A stretch of DNA of 41,597 nt from Aeromicrobium sp. Its GTDB lineage: Bacteria; Actinomycetota; Actinomycetes; Propionibacteriales; Nocardioidaceae. The translations under genes were made by a program, and so were the position numbers. The stretch's first letter is position 1. Each line of letters begins with the position of its first letter. The stretch is from NCBI GenBank assembly GCA_008017265.1, contig SSHC01000015.1, forward strand, positions 1-41,597. The letters are read 5' to 3'. Below, piece by piece: positions 1-9,163 of this stretch. The notes under the pieces are model-generated. The model made no database searches, was not told the origin of the DNA, and saw nothing but the letters and a program-made list of their open reading frames with translations.

Positions 1-62
1 ATGCCAAGTCGGAGAGCGGGCATGATGCAGGTGGCCGATCCGACGGTGTCTTGTGCGCTCAT
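1..62 (-). CDS. 5' end of an unidentified gene (truncated by window edge)
   Basis: An ATG at 60-62 on the minus strand follows a strong Shine-Dalgarno (AGGAGG, about 5 bases away), and 20 codons stay open to the window edge. The visible residues begin MSAQDTVGSATC and match no family I recognise. In many actinobacteria dnaG follows dgt, but this is not the DnaG N-terminus. It lies 67 bases downstream of dgt on the same strand and could be co-transcribed. The ribosome site is the main reason to call it a gene. Confidence 0.55.
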   Translation of the reverse strand, partial: MSAQDTVGSATCIMPALRLG

Positions 63-129
63 AGCGACCTCCTGAGTTGCGTCTTACCCTGACGTTATCG
101 TGTCGGGGTGCTACCGGCACGAGGAAGCG

Positions 130-1356
130 TCATCCCAAAAGCCGATCTGCCCAAGCTCGAGCCGACGTATCCGTCAGACTCGCCACTTGATCGATGATCA
201 CGCGAGAGCGCGCGGCATCGGTTTCGGCGGCACGAAAATCGGCCGCAAGGTCCGCATCAAGAAACTGATCTCCCGTGCTCAACAGAAGGTTCGTCAGCAA
301 GCGCACGAGGTCGCGTTGGTCAGCGAGCACGATCGTGCGATCGTCACGTCGGATCACATGGTGTGCGGCGATCGCTTTCAAGACGGTGATTTCGTCCCAC
401 GTGTCTGAAGGCGTCACGAGGTGCGCTTCGTGACGCACGAGCGGCCCGGGGCCATAGGCATCGATTGTCGCAGCTTGCGCAGCCATCGCGAACCGGCCGA
501 TCAGTGCACTCGTCAGCGACTTGAGAACGGCGCTCGATTCACGACCACCGTCGTGTGCGGCCGTTGGCCATTCAGGCATGTTTTGCAGCCGCTCGAGAGC
601 CGACCCCAGTCGGTCATCACTCAACGCGGGGTTGTACCAGTCGCGGGCGGCCGCAAAAACGGCCGGAAGCGCGAGGTCTCCAACGAGTGAAAACCACCCG
701 CCCACAACCCCATCTTCTACATCGTGGACCGAATAGGCGATGTCGTCCGAGAGGTCCATGACTTGGCCTTCGATCGGCTGACCGATGCCGCCGACACCTT
801 CGCGAATCCAGCGAAAAATGGGAGCATCGTCCTCGTAATATCCAAACTTTTCGGGACTTTTGGGCCCTTCGCCCCGAGCCCACGGATATTTAATGCACGC
901 GTCGAGCGTGGCTCGAGTCAAGTTCAAACCCGCGGGCGAACCCTGTGCGTCGAAGGTCTTGGCTTCTAACCTGGTCAGGAGTCGCAATGTTTGTGCGTTT
1001 CCTTCAAACCCACCAAAGTCGGCGGCGATTTCGTTAAGGACTGCCTCGCCGTTGTGCCCGAACGGCGGATGTCCAAGGTCGTGGGACAACGCGGCAGAAT
1101 CAACGATGTCGGGGTCGCATCCGAGCGCCTTTCCCAACTCGCGGGCAACTTGGGCAACTTCGAGAGAGTGTGTCAGCCGGTTGCGAACGAAGTCGTTGGC
1201 TCCCGCGCGTAGGACCTGGGTCTTCGCTGACAGCCTGCGGAGCGCCGCTGAATGCAAAATCCGGGCGCGATCACGTTCAAAGGCGGTCCGGCCGGGACGC
1301 TTGGCGGGCTCGAAAACAAGTCGCGCTTGCGCGTGCTCATCGTAGGAAGAACTCAT
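130..1356 (-). CDS. dgt: Deoxyguanosinetriphosphate triphosphohydrolase-like HD protein
   Basis: This is an HD-superfamily metal-dependent nucleotide hydrolase. The family splits dNTPs (classically dGTP) into the deoxynucleoside and triphosphate, trimming dNTP pools. Metal ligands are visible: His about 64 in the RLTHSLEV segment, and His-Asp about 93-94 in LSHDLGHPPFGHNGE, the hallmark of dGTPase-like proteins. About 408 residues is usual for the actinobacterial form. Adjacent GTG (1359) and ATG (1356) codons are both possible starts. ATG is preferred, but neither has a strong ribosome site. The protein may prefer nucleotides other than dGTP, as the sequence does not settle substrate. It is not tightly linked to the upstream dehydrogenase (57 bases apart). 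Confidence 0.9.
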   Translation of the reverse strand: MSSSYDEHAQARLVFEPAKRPGRTAFERDRARILHSAALRRLSAKTQVLRAGANDFVRNRLTHSLEVAQVARELGKALGCDPDIVDSAALSHDLGHPPFGHNGEAVLNEIAADFGGFEGNAQTLRLLTRLEAKTFDAQGSPAGLNLTRATLDACIKYPWARGEGPKSPEKFGYYEDDAPIFRWIREGVGGIGQPIEGQVMDLSDDIAYSVHDVEDGVVGGWFSLVGDLALPAVFAAARDWYNPALSDDRLGSALERLQNMPEWPTAAHDGGRESSAVLKSLTSALIGRFAMAAQAATIDAYGPGPLVRHEAHLVTPSDTWDEITVLKAIAAHHVIRRDDRTIVLADQRDLVRLLTNLLLSTGDQFLDADLAADFRAAETDAARSRVIIDQVASLTDTSARAWADRLLG

Positions 1357-1413
1357 CACCTAGGAGACTACCGGCCGGTTCGGACGATTCCGGCCAATAT
1401 CGAAAGGTGTGGC

Positions 1414-2238
1414 CTAGATCCCGATCGCTTCAGCTACCTTCTTGGCGATCGTGCGGATTGATTTGGTGGGCGAAAGCCGCGACAGCGCATCAAAGGTGCG
1501 TGCGTCTTTTCCGATCATCACGCGGTATTTGCCAGACGCAATCGCGTCGACGATGATCGCTCCGGCCTCCGTTACGTCCATCGGCTTCATGGCCGATTTC
1601 TTGATCTCTTCGGCGCTCACGTCTTTACCACCTGGCGCTTCTACCCCAGAGTTGCTGGTGATGTTGGTGGCGACAGCTCCCGGGATAACGAGGCTCACGT
1701 TCACGTTCGTTCCCTCGAGTTCGGCATAGAGCGTGTCGGTGAACAGGCGAATTGCTCCCTTTGAGGAGCCGTAGGCGCCTTGTCCGGGAACTGGCAGCAG
1801 GGAACCCATCGAAGCGAAGTTCATGATCAAGGCTTCTGGTCGTGTCAACAATCCGGGTAGGAACGCTTTCACGGGGTATACAGTGCCCCAATAGTTGACA
1901 TTCATGACCTTCTCGATTTCCTCGATCTCGAGATCTTGGACCTTGGCGAAACGGTGGATGATTCCGGCGATGTTGATTAGACCATCGGCTGGTTGGCCGT
2001 GTACGGCCTCCACTTGGCCAGGCAGTGCCGCGACTGCCTCGCGATCGGTGATCGACAGCACGTGCGACGTGAACCTTTCGCTATTCGCACCGGCGAGATT
2101 CGAGGTTTCGACTAAGGCTTCGGACGAGAGGTCAACACCAGCGACGCGAGCGCCTTTCGCTAGGAGTTGTAGTGCCGTTTCACGGGCCATGCCGTTTCCT
2201 GCACCGGTAATAACGAATAGTTTCCCTGCTATTTGCAT
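1414..2238 (-). CDS. Short-chain dehydrogenase/reductase (SDR family)
   Basis: A classical SDR of 274 residues with a Rossmann fold. The nucleotide-binding glycine motif TGAGNGMA is at residues 11-18, NIAG at 89-92, an Asn in VMNVNYWG (113/115), catalytic Ser143 and the YxxxK pair Tyr156/Lys160. The tetrad is complete, so an active NAD(P)-dependent oxidoreductase is expected. The substrate cannot be told. Asp36 after the second beta strand (GVDLSS) suggests a preference for NAD over NADP; this is inference. A GGGGAAG ribosome site lies about 8 bases before the ATG. It stands alone, with about 210 bases upstream holding no gene but a 10-base palindrome (GTATCGATAC, 2328-2337). Confidence 0.9.
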   Translation of the reverse strand: MQIAGKLFVITGAGNGMARETALQLLAKGARVAGVDLSSEALVETSNLAGANSERFTSHVLSITDREAVAALPGQVEAVHGQPADGLINIAGIIHRFAKVQDLEIEEIEKVMNVNYWGTVYPVKAFLPGLLTRPEALIMNFASMGSLLPVPGQGAYGSSKGAIRLFTDTLYAELEGTNVNVSLVIPGAVATNITSNSGVEAPGGKDVSAEEIKKSAMKPMDVTEAGAIIVDAIASGKYRVMIGKDARTFDALSRLSPTKSIRTIAKKVAEAIGI

Positions 2239-2450
2239 GATGTACTTCCCCTAGTAAATCGAGCCAGAATCCCGAGCAGTTGTGCTTCATCATAGTTGCC
2301 CTTGGGTCTGCGGGAAGGCTGACGAATGTATCGATACGGCGTCGCTAAGTTAGTTGCCAAAACTCCCCGAGCAGGCCGCGATCGAGAGATGCTGCGCGGC
2401 AAACGTGCGAAACACATCATAGGTAGGTTGGCCTGTTCCAAGCAAACGGA

Positions 2451-3080
2451 TCAACTGAATGCGCTGGCGATCATCAGCACACCCAGTACGCATACCGCGC
2501 AGTTCCCCGCGATCACGGTAATGCCGCGGAACCGCCCACTTCCCCTCGAATGAACAATCGCGCCAACGAACACCAGCAACAACTGCCAGACAAACGATGC
2601 CATCGCGACACCCGCGACGAATATGGTCATGCTTGCGGCTGTTCCCATGAGTTCCGAGAGCCCCATCACCGTAGCTGCGAAATACACCACAGTGGCAGGG
2701 TTGATCGCGGTGAGACCGAAAAATACCGCGTAACGTTGGGCGGGACGCGCGCGAGTGCGCAATGCATCAAAGCCACCGTCGGCATTGGACTGCCGCGCGC
2801 GGATCAGGTTCCATACCGCAATCGCAACTAGGATTGAGCCGCCAAGCACCCTCGGCCACGGCTCCCAACCTGAGATCACTGGTGACAGTGCTGCCCCACC
2901 TAAGACTGCGATCACGCAATACAACAGGTCCACAGAGGCCACCGCGGCGGCCGCAGGAACGCCACGCGCCCAGCCCAGGTTGGCGCCTTCCTGTATCAGG
3001 AGCACGCCGATTGCCCCGAACGGAACGACAAGCGCTAGACCAACAACCAGTCCGCTGCTGAATGCGGCAAGTGGATCCAT
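2451..3080 (-). CDS. LysE/ArgO-family amino-acid exporter
   Basis: A small, very hydrophobic protein (209 residues from ATG at 3080) with about six membrane segments. The N-terminal glycine-rich helix ending VPFGAIGVLL and the central INPATVVYF segment are typical of the LysE superfamily, which exports basic or other amino acids across the plasma membrane. GTG and TTG codons at 3107 and 3110 could add about 10 residues; no start has a convincing ribosome site. The gene is divergent from an AsnC/Lrp regulator 70 bases away, an arrangement seen repeatedly for amino-acid exporters, so leucine- or lysine-responsive control of export is a reasonable inference. Confidence 0.8.
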   Translation of the reverse strand: MDPLAAFSSGLVVGLALVVPFGAIGVLLIQEGANLGWARGVPAAAAVASVDLLYCVIAVLGGAALSPVISGWEPWPRVLGGSILVAIAVWNLIRARQSNADGGFDALRTRARPAQRYAVFFGLTAINPATVVYFAATVMGLSELMGTAASMTIFVAGVAMASFVWQLLLVFVGAIVHSRGSGRFRGITVIAGNCAVCVLGVLMIASAFS

Positions 3081-3150
3081 TTTCTCAGCATCGCCGACGC
3101 TCAGCACCAATACGTCACTTCTTCTCCCACGCCCTGAGAGAATTCACCAT

Positions 3151-3582
3151 ATGGATGGCATTAGCGAACAAATTCTCAGCATTCTCCACACAAATGGCAG
3201 AGCTTCCTTCAGTGAGATTGGGCGCCAGGTGGGTTTGAGTACGAATGCAGTCGCGGCGCGAGTGCGACGCCTGGAGGCAACAGGCGTAATCATCGGTTAC
3301 AGCGCAGTTCTAGGCACCGAAATACCCGAGCACGTCAACGGTATCGAGGCGTTTATCGATGTGCGCCTCACCCCCGAACGCGACTCAGAAGCATTTCTCA
3401 CCTGGACCCGTAGCGTCCGGCAGATCATTGACGCAGTTCACGTCACGGGCCCTTATGACTACCTGCTCAGAATTCGCACCGCCGACACGGCCACCCTCGA
3501 TCGACTGCTGCGACTACTCAAGCGAGAAGGTGGCGCCGCACAAACTCAGACGCGGCTCGCACTCCGACCATTCGCCGGCTGA
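3151..3582 (+). CDS. Lrp/AsnC-family transcriptional regulator
   Basis: A 143-residue protein with an N-terminal winged helix-turn-helix (residues about 5-50: ILSILHTNGRASFSEIG, then LSTNAVAARVRRLEATGVI) and a C-terminal RAM/ligand-binding domain containing HVTGPYDYLLRI, the conserved AsnC-domain strand. These proteins assemble as dimers to octamers and sense amino acids. The start is the ATG at 3151, preceded by GAGAG. A longer in-frame extension upstream runs antisense to the exporter and lacks the family N-terminus. The divergent LysE-type exporter is the obvious target. It converges with mutM (29 bases between stops). Confidence 0.88.
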   Translation: MDGISEQILSILHTNGRASFSEIGRQVGLSTNAVAARVRRLEATGVIIGYSAVLGTEIPEHVNGIEAFIDVRLTPERDSEAFLTWTRSVRQIIDAVHVTGPYDYLLRIRTADTATLDRLLRLLKREGGAAQTQTRLALRPFAG

Positions 3583-3611
3583 GCCAATCGCCGACGGATT
3601 TCCACCGCTTG

Positions 3612-4439
3612 CTAACTCTTGCGCTGGCAGCGCGGGCAGAAGAACGAGGACCGATTCATGAACGACGCGCGCCGAATCGCAGTGCCACAGCGACCACACG
3701 GTTGGCCTTCGCGTCCGTATGCATTCAGTTCCCGCGCGAAATACCCACTTTCGCCCTCGACGTTGACGTAAAGCGCATCAAACGACGTTCCACCTTGGTC
3801 AAGCGCCTCGGTCATGACATCGCGGGCGTGTCCCATGAGTTCGATCATCTTGGCTCGGGAAATGCGCGCTGCCGGCTTCTCGAAATGCAGTCGAGCCCGC
3901 CACAAGGCTTCATCGGCATAAATGTTCCCGATGCCCGAAATGAGCGCTTGGTCGAGCAAGCAACGTTTCACCGAAACATCTTTGTTGCGCATTCGCTCAA
4001 CGAGAGCAGAGTCGTCGAAAAGGGGGTCCAGCGGATCGAGCGCGATGTGAGAAATGGCCGAAGGCGGATTCGAGTCATCAAGAAATAGACCACCGAACAG
4101 CCGCTGATCAGCGAAAACAACCGAGGTACCCGAATCCAGTTCGCCAATGATTCGAGCATGACGGTGATGAGGCGCACCGTCATTCACCAGCACTTGTCCG
4201 CTCATGCCTAAGTGAACGACAACTGTCGAGTCATCGTCGAGAACCCACCACATGTACTTGCCACGCCGTTTAATATCGACGACGCGGCGCCCCGTGAGAC
4301 GAGACACGAAATCGTCAGAACCACCCACTTGGCGTCTCAGAGACCGCGCGTCAAGCACGGAAATGCGCACGAAAGTCCGACCCACTAGATGAGTTGCCAA
4401 CCCCCGCCGAACAACTTCCACTTCGGGCAGTTCAGGCAC
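3612..4439 (-). CDS. mutM: Formamidopyrimidine-DNA glycosylase (Fpg/MutM)
   Basis: A bifunctional base-excision glycosylase/AP lyase that removes 8-oxoguanine and formamidopyrimidines. The protein starts [10 protein letters not shown], giving the catalytic Pro2 and Glu3 after Met removal. Lys61 in RRGKYMWW matches the conserved beta-hairpin lysine. The C-terminus has a CxxC...CxxC zinc finger with an Arg in [10 protein letters not shown]. The start is GTG at 4439, because the reading frame continues upstream within rnc but PELPEVE must be N-terminal. This makes the gene overlap the rnc stop by 8 bases, so coupled translation is likely. 275 residues is normal. It is the last gene of the rpmF-rnc-mutM group. 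Confidence 0.95.
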   Translation of the reverse strand: MPELPEVEVVRRGLATHLVGRTFVRISVLDARSLRRQVGGSDDFVSRLTGRRVVDIKRRGKYMWWVLDDDSTVVVHLGMSGQVLVNDGAPHHRHARIIGELDSGTSVVFADQRLFGGLFLDDSNPPSAISHIALDPLDPLFDDSALVERMRNKDVSVKRCLLDQALISGIGNIYADEALWRARLHFEKPAARISRAKMIELMGHARDVMTEALDQGGTSFDALYVNVEGESGYFARELNAYGREGQPCGRCGTAIRRASFMNRSSFFCPRCQRKS

Positions 4440-5124
4440 GCGGTTCCTCAAGCAACGCAGAAATCGCCCGCCAGGCGATTTCTGCCACCACCTGTTCGGC
4501 TTCCTTCTTGCTCCGCCCCGAGCCGCCCTCGTAACGAACCTCGTTAAGCACGACGGCAGCCTCAAACGACCGAGCGTGATCGGGACCAGAACCAGTAATG
4601 TCGTACACCGGCACGCCAAGATTGTTCTCTGCAGCGATCTCCTGTAGCGATGTCTTCCAGTCCAAGCCTGCGCCCAACTCCGCGGCGTTGGCGATCACCG
4701 GATCGAAAATCATGTGGATGACGTCCGAAGCGCGCTCGATGCCAAAATCAACGTAGATCGCACCAAGTAGCGCTTCCATCGTGTCGGACAAGATCGATGC
4801 TTTTTGACGTCCGCCGGTCGCTTCTTCACCCTTGCCGAGCCGCACGTGCTCGCCGACGCCTAACGATTCAGCCACAACAGCGAGCGACTTCGCGCTCACG
4901 ACCGCGGCCCGTAGCTTTGCGAGCTTGCCTTCCGGGAGCGTGGGATGGTTGCGAAAAAGCGCATCGGTGACGACAAGACCCAACACCGAGTCGCCAAGAA
5001 ATTCGAGACGTTCGTTGTTGGGCACATTGCCGTTTTCGTACGCATAGGACCTATGCGTCAAGGCATGACGAAATAGCTCGGGATCAATATCTGGAACCCC
5101 GAGAGTCTCCTGGAGTGTTTCCAC
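4432..5124 (-). CDS. rnc: Ribonuclease III
   Basis: A double-stranded-RNA endonuclease that processes rRNA precursors and structured mRNAs. From GTG at 5124 it is 230 residues: an endonuclease domain with the signature [10 protein letters not shown] (37-46) and the second acidic site DTMEALLGA, then a C-terminal dsRNA-binding domain (about 155-225) ending in a [13 protein letters not shown] helix. The frame stays open upstream to 5214, but that would overlap rpmF by 50 bases. GTG 5124 has an AAGG site 6 bases ahead and gives the family's usual N-terminus. It lies 40 bases after rpmF and overlaps mutM. Confidence 0.93.
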   Translation of the reverse strand: METLQETLGVPDIDPELFRHALTHRSYAYENGNVPNNERLEFLGDSVLGLVVTDALFRNHPTLPEGKLAKLRAAVVSAKSLAVVAESLGVGEHVRLGKGEEATGGRQKASILSDTMEALLGAIYVDFGIERASDVIHMIFDPVIANAAELGAGLDWKTSLQEIAAENNLGVPVYDITGSGPDHARSFEAAVVLNEVRYEGGSGRSKKEAEQVVAEIAWRAISALLEEPRA

Positions 5125-5164
5125 CTCAGGCCTTATCTCGACGTGTTTGGTTCGATCTGTTTGG

Positions 5165-5350
5165 TCAGAGAACCTGACGGCGTTCGCCGCGAGGTCCGTA
5201 CTGGCCACACTCACCGCACGCGCGGTGGGGTACTACCTTCGCGTCACAAGCCGGATTCGCACATTCGACGGTGGCGACCTTCGTGGTCTTCCACGCCGAA
5301 CGGCGGTGGCGTGTGTTGCTGCGCGACATCTTCCGCTTTGGGACTGCCAC
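5165..5350 (-). CDS. rpmF: 50S ribosomal protein L32
   Basis: 61 residues beginning [18 protein letters not shown], the L32 hallmark. Four cysteines (CANPAC and, nine residues on, CGEC) make this the zinc-binding form. The start is GTG at 5350 with GAGGAG 6 bases upstream; that site lies across the end of the DUF177 gene, whose stop is only 2 bases away. The DUF177-rpmF pairing is near universal in bacteria and implies co-translation and a shared ribosome-assembly role. Confidence 0.96.
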   Translation of the reverse strand: MAVPKRKMSRSNTRHRRSAWKTTKVATVECANPACDAKVVPHRACGECGQYGPRGERRQVL

Positions 5351-5352
5351 GG

Positions 5353-5871
5353 TTACTCCTCAGGTCGTTCGGTCAATTCAGTCAGCGCCGACCATCGCGG
5401 GTCGATCGCTGGCCCGTGTGTGTGATCAGGGTCGTCCGCAAGGCGTGCACCACATTCGATGCACAATCCCGGACAGTCCTGACTACACAACGGGTTTTGC
5501 GGCAATTCTAGAACTACCGCATCCCGCAAGACGGGGTCGAGGTCGAGAATCTCGTCCTCTAGCGCCAATTCGTCCTCGTCTGGTTCGCCATATACATACA
5601 GCTCTTGAAAACGAACATCGAGTGGAAACTCAATCTCGTTCAAGCATCTGACGCATTCACCTTCAACAGTCGCTGAAGCCGAACCAGTAACCAAAACGCC
5701 TTCCATAACGCATTCGAGGCGAACCTCGAGCGCAATGGGTGAACCTTCTGGCACGGTGAGCACATCCAGACCAAGATCTGCTGGTGCGGGCACTTCACGA
5801 GTGAAAGACTTTTCAGTTCCCGGACGTCGACCCATCTCGTGGGTGTCGAACGTCAAAGGTCCCGTTTGCAC
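5353..5871 (-). CDS. DUF177 (YceD) family protein
   Basis: 172 residues with the YceD pattern: a central beta region with the pair CVRCL, an acidic stretch (EPDEDELALEDEILDL), and a C-terminal cysteine cluster CSQDCPGLCIECG that probably binds zinc. The family is linked to 23S rRNA accumulation and ribosome assembly in bacteria and plastids; the biochemical role is not firmly known. The start is GTG at 5871, preceded by GGGTG. It immediately precedes rpmF, as in most bacteria. About 110 bases separate it from coaD upstream, so the DUF177-rpmF-rnc-mutM group may have its own promoter, though I see no clear one. Confidence 0.9.
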   Translation of the reverse strand: MQTGPLTFDTHEMGRRPGTEKSFTREVPAPADLGLDVLTVPEGSPIALEVRLECVMEGVLVTGSASATVEGECVRCLNEIEFPLDVRFQELYVYGEPDEDELALEDEILDLDPVLRDAVVLELPQNPLCSQDCPGLCIECGARLADDPDHTHGPAIDPRWSALTELTERPEE

Positions 5872-5983
5872 GATTCACCCGTTTCATGAGCACAACAGAG
5901 TTCGGTCCAAAATTGGGCCGTCGACAAGTCTAGCGGTCAGCGCGCCGAATCGGAAATTGGCCCTCGCCAGTGAGCAGCGCCAC

Positions 5984-6460
5984 TCAACGACCAAATCGGG
6001 CGTCAAGCGCGCGCAGCACGTTCATCGGCACAAGGCCGGTGACTTCGCCGCCGTGCTTGGCGACTTCTTTGATCAGGCTCGAAGCGATAAACGTGTAGTC
6101 CGGCGAGGTCGGGATAAAGACCGTATCGACTCCAGTGAGGTTCCCGTTCATTTGGGCCATCTGTAGTTCGTAGTCAAAGTCAGAAACAGCGCGCAGACCC
6201 TTGACGATGGCGTGAATCGAATTCTGTTCACAGAAATCGACAAGCAAACCGCTGTAGGAATCCACGGTCACGTTCTTGACATTCTTGACAGATTCACGGA
6301 TCAGTTCGATGCGCTCATCGATCGTGAACAGTCCTTGTTTTGCCTCGTTGATGAGAACAACGACCGTGACCTGATCGAACAAGAACGAGGCGCGTTCGAT
6401 GATGTCAAGGTGACCGTTAGTGATCGGATCAAAGGAACCTGGGCAAACGACGTGGGTCAT
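5984..6460 (-). CDS. coaD: Phosphopantetheine adenylyltransferase
   Basis: Penultimate enzyme of coenzyme A synthesis, joining ATP and 4'-phosphopantetheine to dephospho-CoA. 158 residues: the nucleotidyltransferase motif PGSFDPITNGHLDII at 7-21 carries the T/HxGH-type active site, and the C-terminal IASSLIKEVA matches the ISSxxIKE motif. The start is ATG at 6460, because the open frame upstream lies inside rsmD and lacks family similarity. It is one base from the rsmD stop, so the two are probably co-translated. Confidence 0.96.
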   Translation of the reverse strand: MTHVVCPGSFDPITNGHLDIIERASFLFDQVTVVVLINEAKQGLFTIDERIELIRESVKNVKNVTVDSYSGLLVDFCEQNSIHAIVKGLRAVSDFDYELQMAQMNGNLTGVDTVFIPTSPDYTFIASSLIKEVAKHGGEVTGLVPMNVLRALDARFGR

Positions 6461-6461
6461 G

Positions 6462-7016
6462 TCATCGACCGTACCAAATCTGAGTCTCTCCGTACTTCTT
6501 CTCGCGCAGTGGCTCAACCGGGTCGGGCCACGAAAAGCCAGAACGCGCTGAACGCTCCACCACGAAGAGCCCATCTGGCGAAACCAGCGGGTCGAGTGCC
6601 ACGATCAATTCGGAAAGTTCGCTAGTGGGCACGTCGTAAGGCGGGTCAAGAAAGACCACGTCCCACAACGGCTGGTCGCCACTACTGCCGCGCACGAAGG
6701 CGGCCGCGGTGGTCCGATGCACACGTCCACGGTTCACAGCCCCGAGAGTCTTGATGTTGGCGAGGAGCGTTGTGCTTGCTTTGTGGTCCTTCTCCACGAA
6801 ATCGGTTACCGCAGCCCCTCGAGACATCGCTTCGAGACCAAGCGCGCCCGTGCCGGCGTATGCATCAAGAATGCGCAGACCGTCGAGGGACCCGAAGTGC
6901 GATTCCAATGACGAGAACACCGCTTCGCGCACGCGGTCAGTGGTGGGTCGCGTGGAATCGCCTTTGGGTACCGCCAACCGGCGGCCGCCCCACTCCCCCG
7001 CAATTATTCGCGTCAT
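6462..7016 (-). CDS. rsmD: 16S rRNA (guanine966-N2)-methyltransferase RsmD
   Basis: An S-adenosylmethionine-dependent methyltransferase that modifies G966 of 16S rRNA. It has the N-terminal MTRIIAGEWGGRRLAVP typical of RsmD, the SAM-binding loop LDAYAGTGALGLEA (about 50-63) and the catalytic DPPY at 124-127. 184 residues is the usual length. The start ATG shares its A with the recG stop (TAATG junction), a strong sign of translational coupling, and coaD follows one base after its stop. Confidence 0.94.
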   Translation of the reverse strand: MTRIIAGEWGGRRLAVPKGDSTRPTTDRVREAVFSSLESHFGSLDGLRILDAYAGTGALGLEAMSRGAAVTDFVEKDHKASTTLLANIKTLGAVNRGRVHRTTAAAFVRGSSGDQPLWDVVFLDPPYDVPTSELSELIVALDPLVSPDGLFVVERSARSGFSWPDPVEPLREKKYGETQIWYGR

Positions 7017-9163
7017 TACGCCCGCTCCAGATAGTCGGTTTGTTCGGTCTCTTCCAAGCGCTTCATCGCCACCACGAGGTCAGCGGGCACATCCTCAGAT
7101 TCAATCACCGCCGTCGCGGCCTGGCGCGCGTCGGCAATGATCGCTTCGTCGCGCACTACCGACAGTAGCTTCAGGCTCGAACGCACACCCGATTGGCGCG
7201 CACCGAGAACGTCCCCTTCGCGGCGAATTTCTACATCGAGCTTCGCGAGTTCGAATCCGTCAGTGGTACTCGCTACCGCTGCGAGTCGTTGTCGCGCTTC
7301 GGACTCAGGTGCCGCCTCGGTCAGCAACAAACACAAGCCCTGATGGGTGCCACGCCCAACCCGACCACGAAGTTGATGCAGCTGCGAAATCCCAAATCGG
7401 TCCGCGTCGACAATCACCATGACGGTCGCGTTGGGCACATCCACGCCGACTTCAATCACCGTCGTTGCCACCAGCACATCGATCGTTCCTTGCGCAAACG
7501 CGGTCATGGTGCTGTCTTTGGCATCTGGGCTTAGTCGCCCGTGCAGCACGCCGATCCGCAACCCCGAGAGCGGCCCACTTCGCAGCCATTCCTCTGTTTC
7601 GACAAGCGATCGGGTTGGTGAGGGATCTTCAGAGTTCTCGTTGTCACCGTCGCCAATCCGCGACACGACCACGTAGGCCTGTCTGCCTTGAGCGACTTCC
7701 TCACGAACCCGCTGCCAGGAACGGTGGAAAAGATCAGGCGTTTCGTTGATGGCAACCACGTGCGTCGCGATGGGCGAACGCCCAGCAGGAAGTTCAGTCA
7801 GTTCGGATACGTCAAGATCGCCGAAGACCGTCATGGCAATCGTGCGAGGGATGGGCGTTGCCGTCATCACGAGGGTGTGGAGTGATCCGCCCGAACGATC
7901 TGCGAGCGCCGAACGTTGGTCTACACCGAAGCGGTGTTGCTCATCGATCACGACCAGCCCAAGTTCAGCGAAACTGACTTTGTCTTGGATGAGAGCGTGC
8001 GTACCGATCACGATCCCCGCTTGCCCGGAGGCAGCGTCGAGCATCGCTGCCTTGCGCTCGGCTGCAGACATCGACCCGGTAAGGAGCCGAACACGGGTCG
8101 CGTTGGCGGCTCCGCCCAACATTCCTTGCGCGGCCAAATCACCCAGCAAGGTCGTGATGTTGCGAAAATGTTGGGCCGCCAACACTTCGGTTGGCGCGAG
8201 CATGGCGGCTTGTGCACCAGCGTCCACGACTTGAAGCATCGACAGCAAGGCGACGATCGTTTTGCCTGAACCCACATCGCCTTGAAGCAATCGATGCATC
8301 GGATGTTCGCCAGCCACATCGCTGGCAATCTCGGCAAGCACCGCCTCTTGGCCCGTCGTTAACTCAAACGGCAAGCGCTTCAGAAATTCGGCTCGAATGC
8401 CATCGTCTCGAACTGGGAAGGAAGCAACGCTTCCCTCATGGAACCTGCGCCGACGCGAGGCAAAAACGGCTTGCAGTTCGAACGCTTCTTGGAATCGAAA
8501 GCGACGCTGCGCACTCGACCAGTCTTCGTTAGTTTGAGGCTGGTGAATCGTCCGATACGCCTCGGCCGCATTTGGCAATCGGCGGGCCAAACGCACCTCT
8601 TCGGGGAGCGGTTCGGGAAACTCATCAACAAGCCTGAACACATGCGTGATGGCCTCTTCAATTTCCCACGTGGTCAAGCTTTTAGCGGCCGGGTAAATGG
8701 GCAGGATTGGGCGGCCCATGCGAGTGTCCGCGAGCGACGTTCCTTCTTGCCGTTCGTTCATTTTCGGGTGAGTCAGTTGTGGGCGGCCGTTGAACGATCC
8801 CACCTCTCCCGAAATCAACTGTTGCGAACCGACGGCAACCGATCGGTGCACCCAATGTTGATTGAAAAACACCGCGTCGAGTTCACGGTTCCCGTCACTG
8901 AACGTGACATGGGTGCGGAACTTTCGGGGATTGTTCGCGAACGAGCGCTTCTCCACTTTCGTCACGGTGGCGACGATCGCGACCAACTGTCCAGGCACAA
9001 GGTCATCGAAAGATTCTGGATGAGCCAAATCCACGTATCGGCGTGGATAGTGGCTCAGCAGATCGCCGACCGTGCGATAGCCGAAGGTTTTCTCGATGCG
9101 CTTGGCCGAAGAATCACCGAGCGCCCGGTCGAGACGCGTGTCGAAATCGATTCGCACGCTCAC
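7016..9163 (-). CDS. recG: ATP-dependent DNA helicase RecG
   Basis: A branched-DNA translocase that rewinds stalled forks and branch-migrates Holliday junctions. 715 residues: N-terminal wedge/OB region (about 55-150), Walker A GDVGSGKT (295-302), the DExH variant DEQH (407-410), motif III VMTATPIPRT, and a C-terminal helicase lobe with QLRGRVGRG. The start is GTG at 9163 within the sequence GTGA, so it overlaps the fakA stop by 4 bases. The standard domain order and length show no damage. Confidence 0.95.
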   Translation of the reverse strand: MSVRIDFDTRLDRALGDSSAKRIEKTFGYRTVGDLLSHYPRRYVDLAHPESFDDLVPGQLVAIVATVTKVEKRSFANNPRKFRTHVTFSDGNRELDAVFFNQHWVHRSVAVGSQQLISGEVGSFNGRPQLTHPKMNERQEGTSLADTRMGRPILPIYPAAKSLTTWEIEEAITHVFRLVDEFPEPLPEEVRLARRLPNAAEAYRTIHQPQTNEDWSSAQRRFRFQEAFELQAVFASRRRRFHEGSVASFPVRDDGIRAEFLKRLPFELTTGQEAVLAEIASDVAGEHPMHRLLQGDVGSGKTIVALLSMLQVVDAGAQAAMLAPTEVLAAQHFRNITTLLGDLAAQGMLGGAANATRVRLLTGSMSAAERKAAMLDAASGQAGIVIGTHALIQDKVSFAELGLVVIDEQHRFGVDQRSALADRSGGSLHTLVMTATPIPRTIAMTVFGDLDVSELTELPAGRSPIATHVVAINETPDLFHRSWQRVREEVAQGRQAYVVVSRIGDGDNENSEDPSPTRSLVETEEWLRSGPLSGLRIGVLHGRLSPDAKDSTMTAFAQGTIDVLVATTVIEVGVDVPNATVMVIVDADRFGISQLHQLRGRVGRGTHQGLCLLLTEAAPESEARQRLAAVASTTDGFELAKLDVEIRREGDVLGARQSGVRSSLKLLSVVRDEAIIADARQAATAVIESEDVPADLVVAMKRLEETEQTDYLERA

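Noticed and set aside
2328-2337. GTATCGATAC palindrome upstream of the dehydrogenase
   Set aside because: Ten bases, no second copy and no adjacent regulator gene; chance occurrence is likely.
2239-2450. Possible 70-codon minus-strand gene in the gap between the dehydrogenase and exporter
   Set aside because: Its frame runs over the dehydrogenase start, has no ribosome site and a basic, motif-free translation.
2755-3150. N-terminal extension of the Lrp regulator by about 130 residues
   Set aside because: It lies antisense to the exporter and family members begin at the helix-turn-helix domain.
4440-4619. N-terminal extension of MutM by 60 residues
   Set aside because: PELPEVE must follow the initiator directly because Pro2 is the catalytic nucleophile; the extension is inside rnc.
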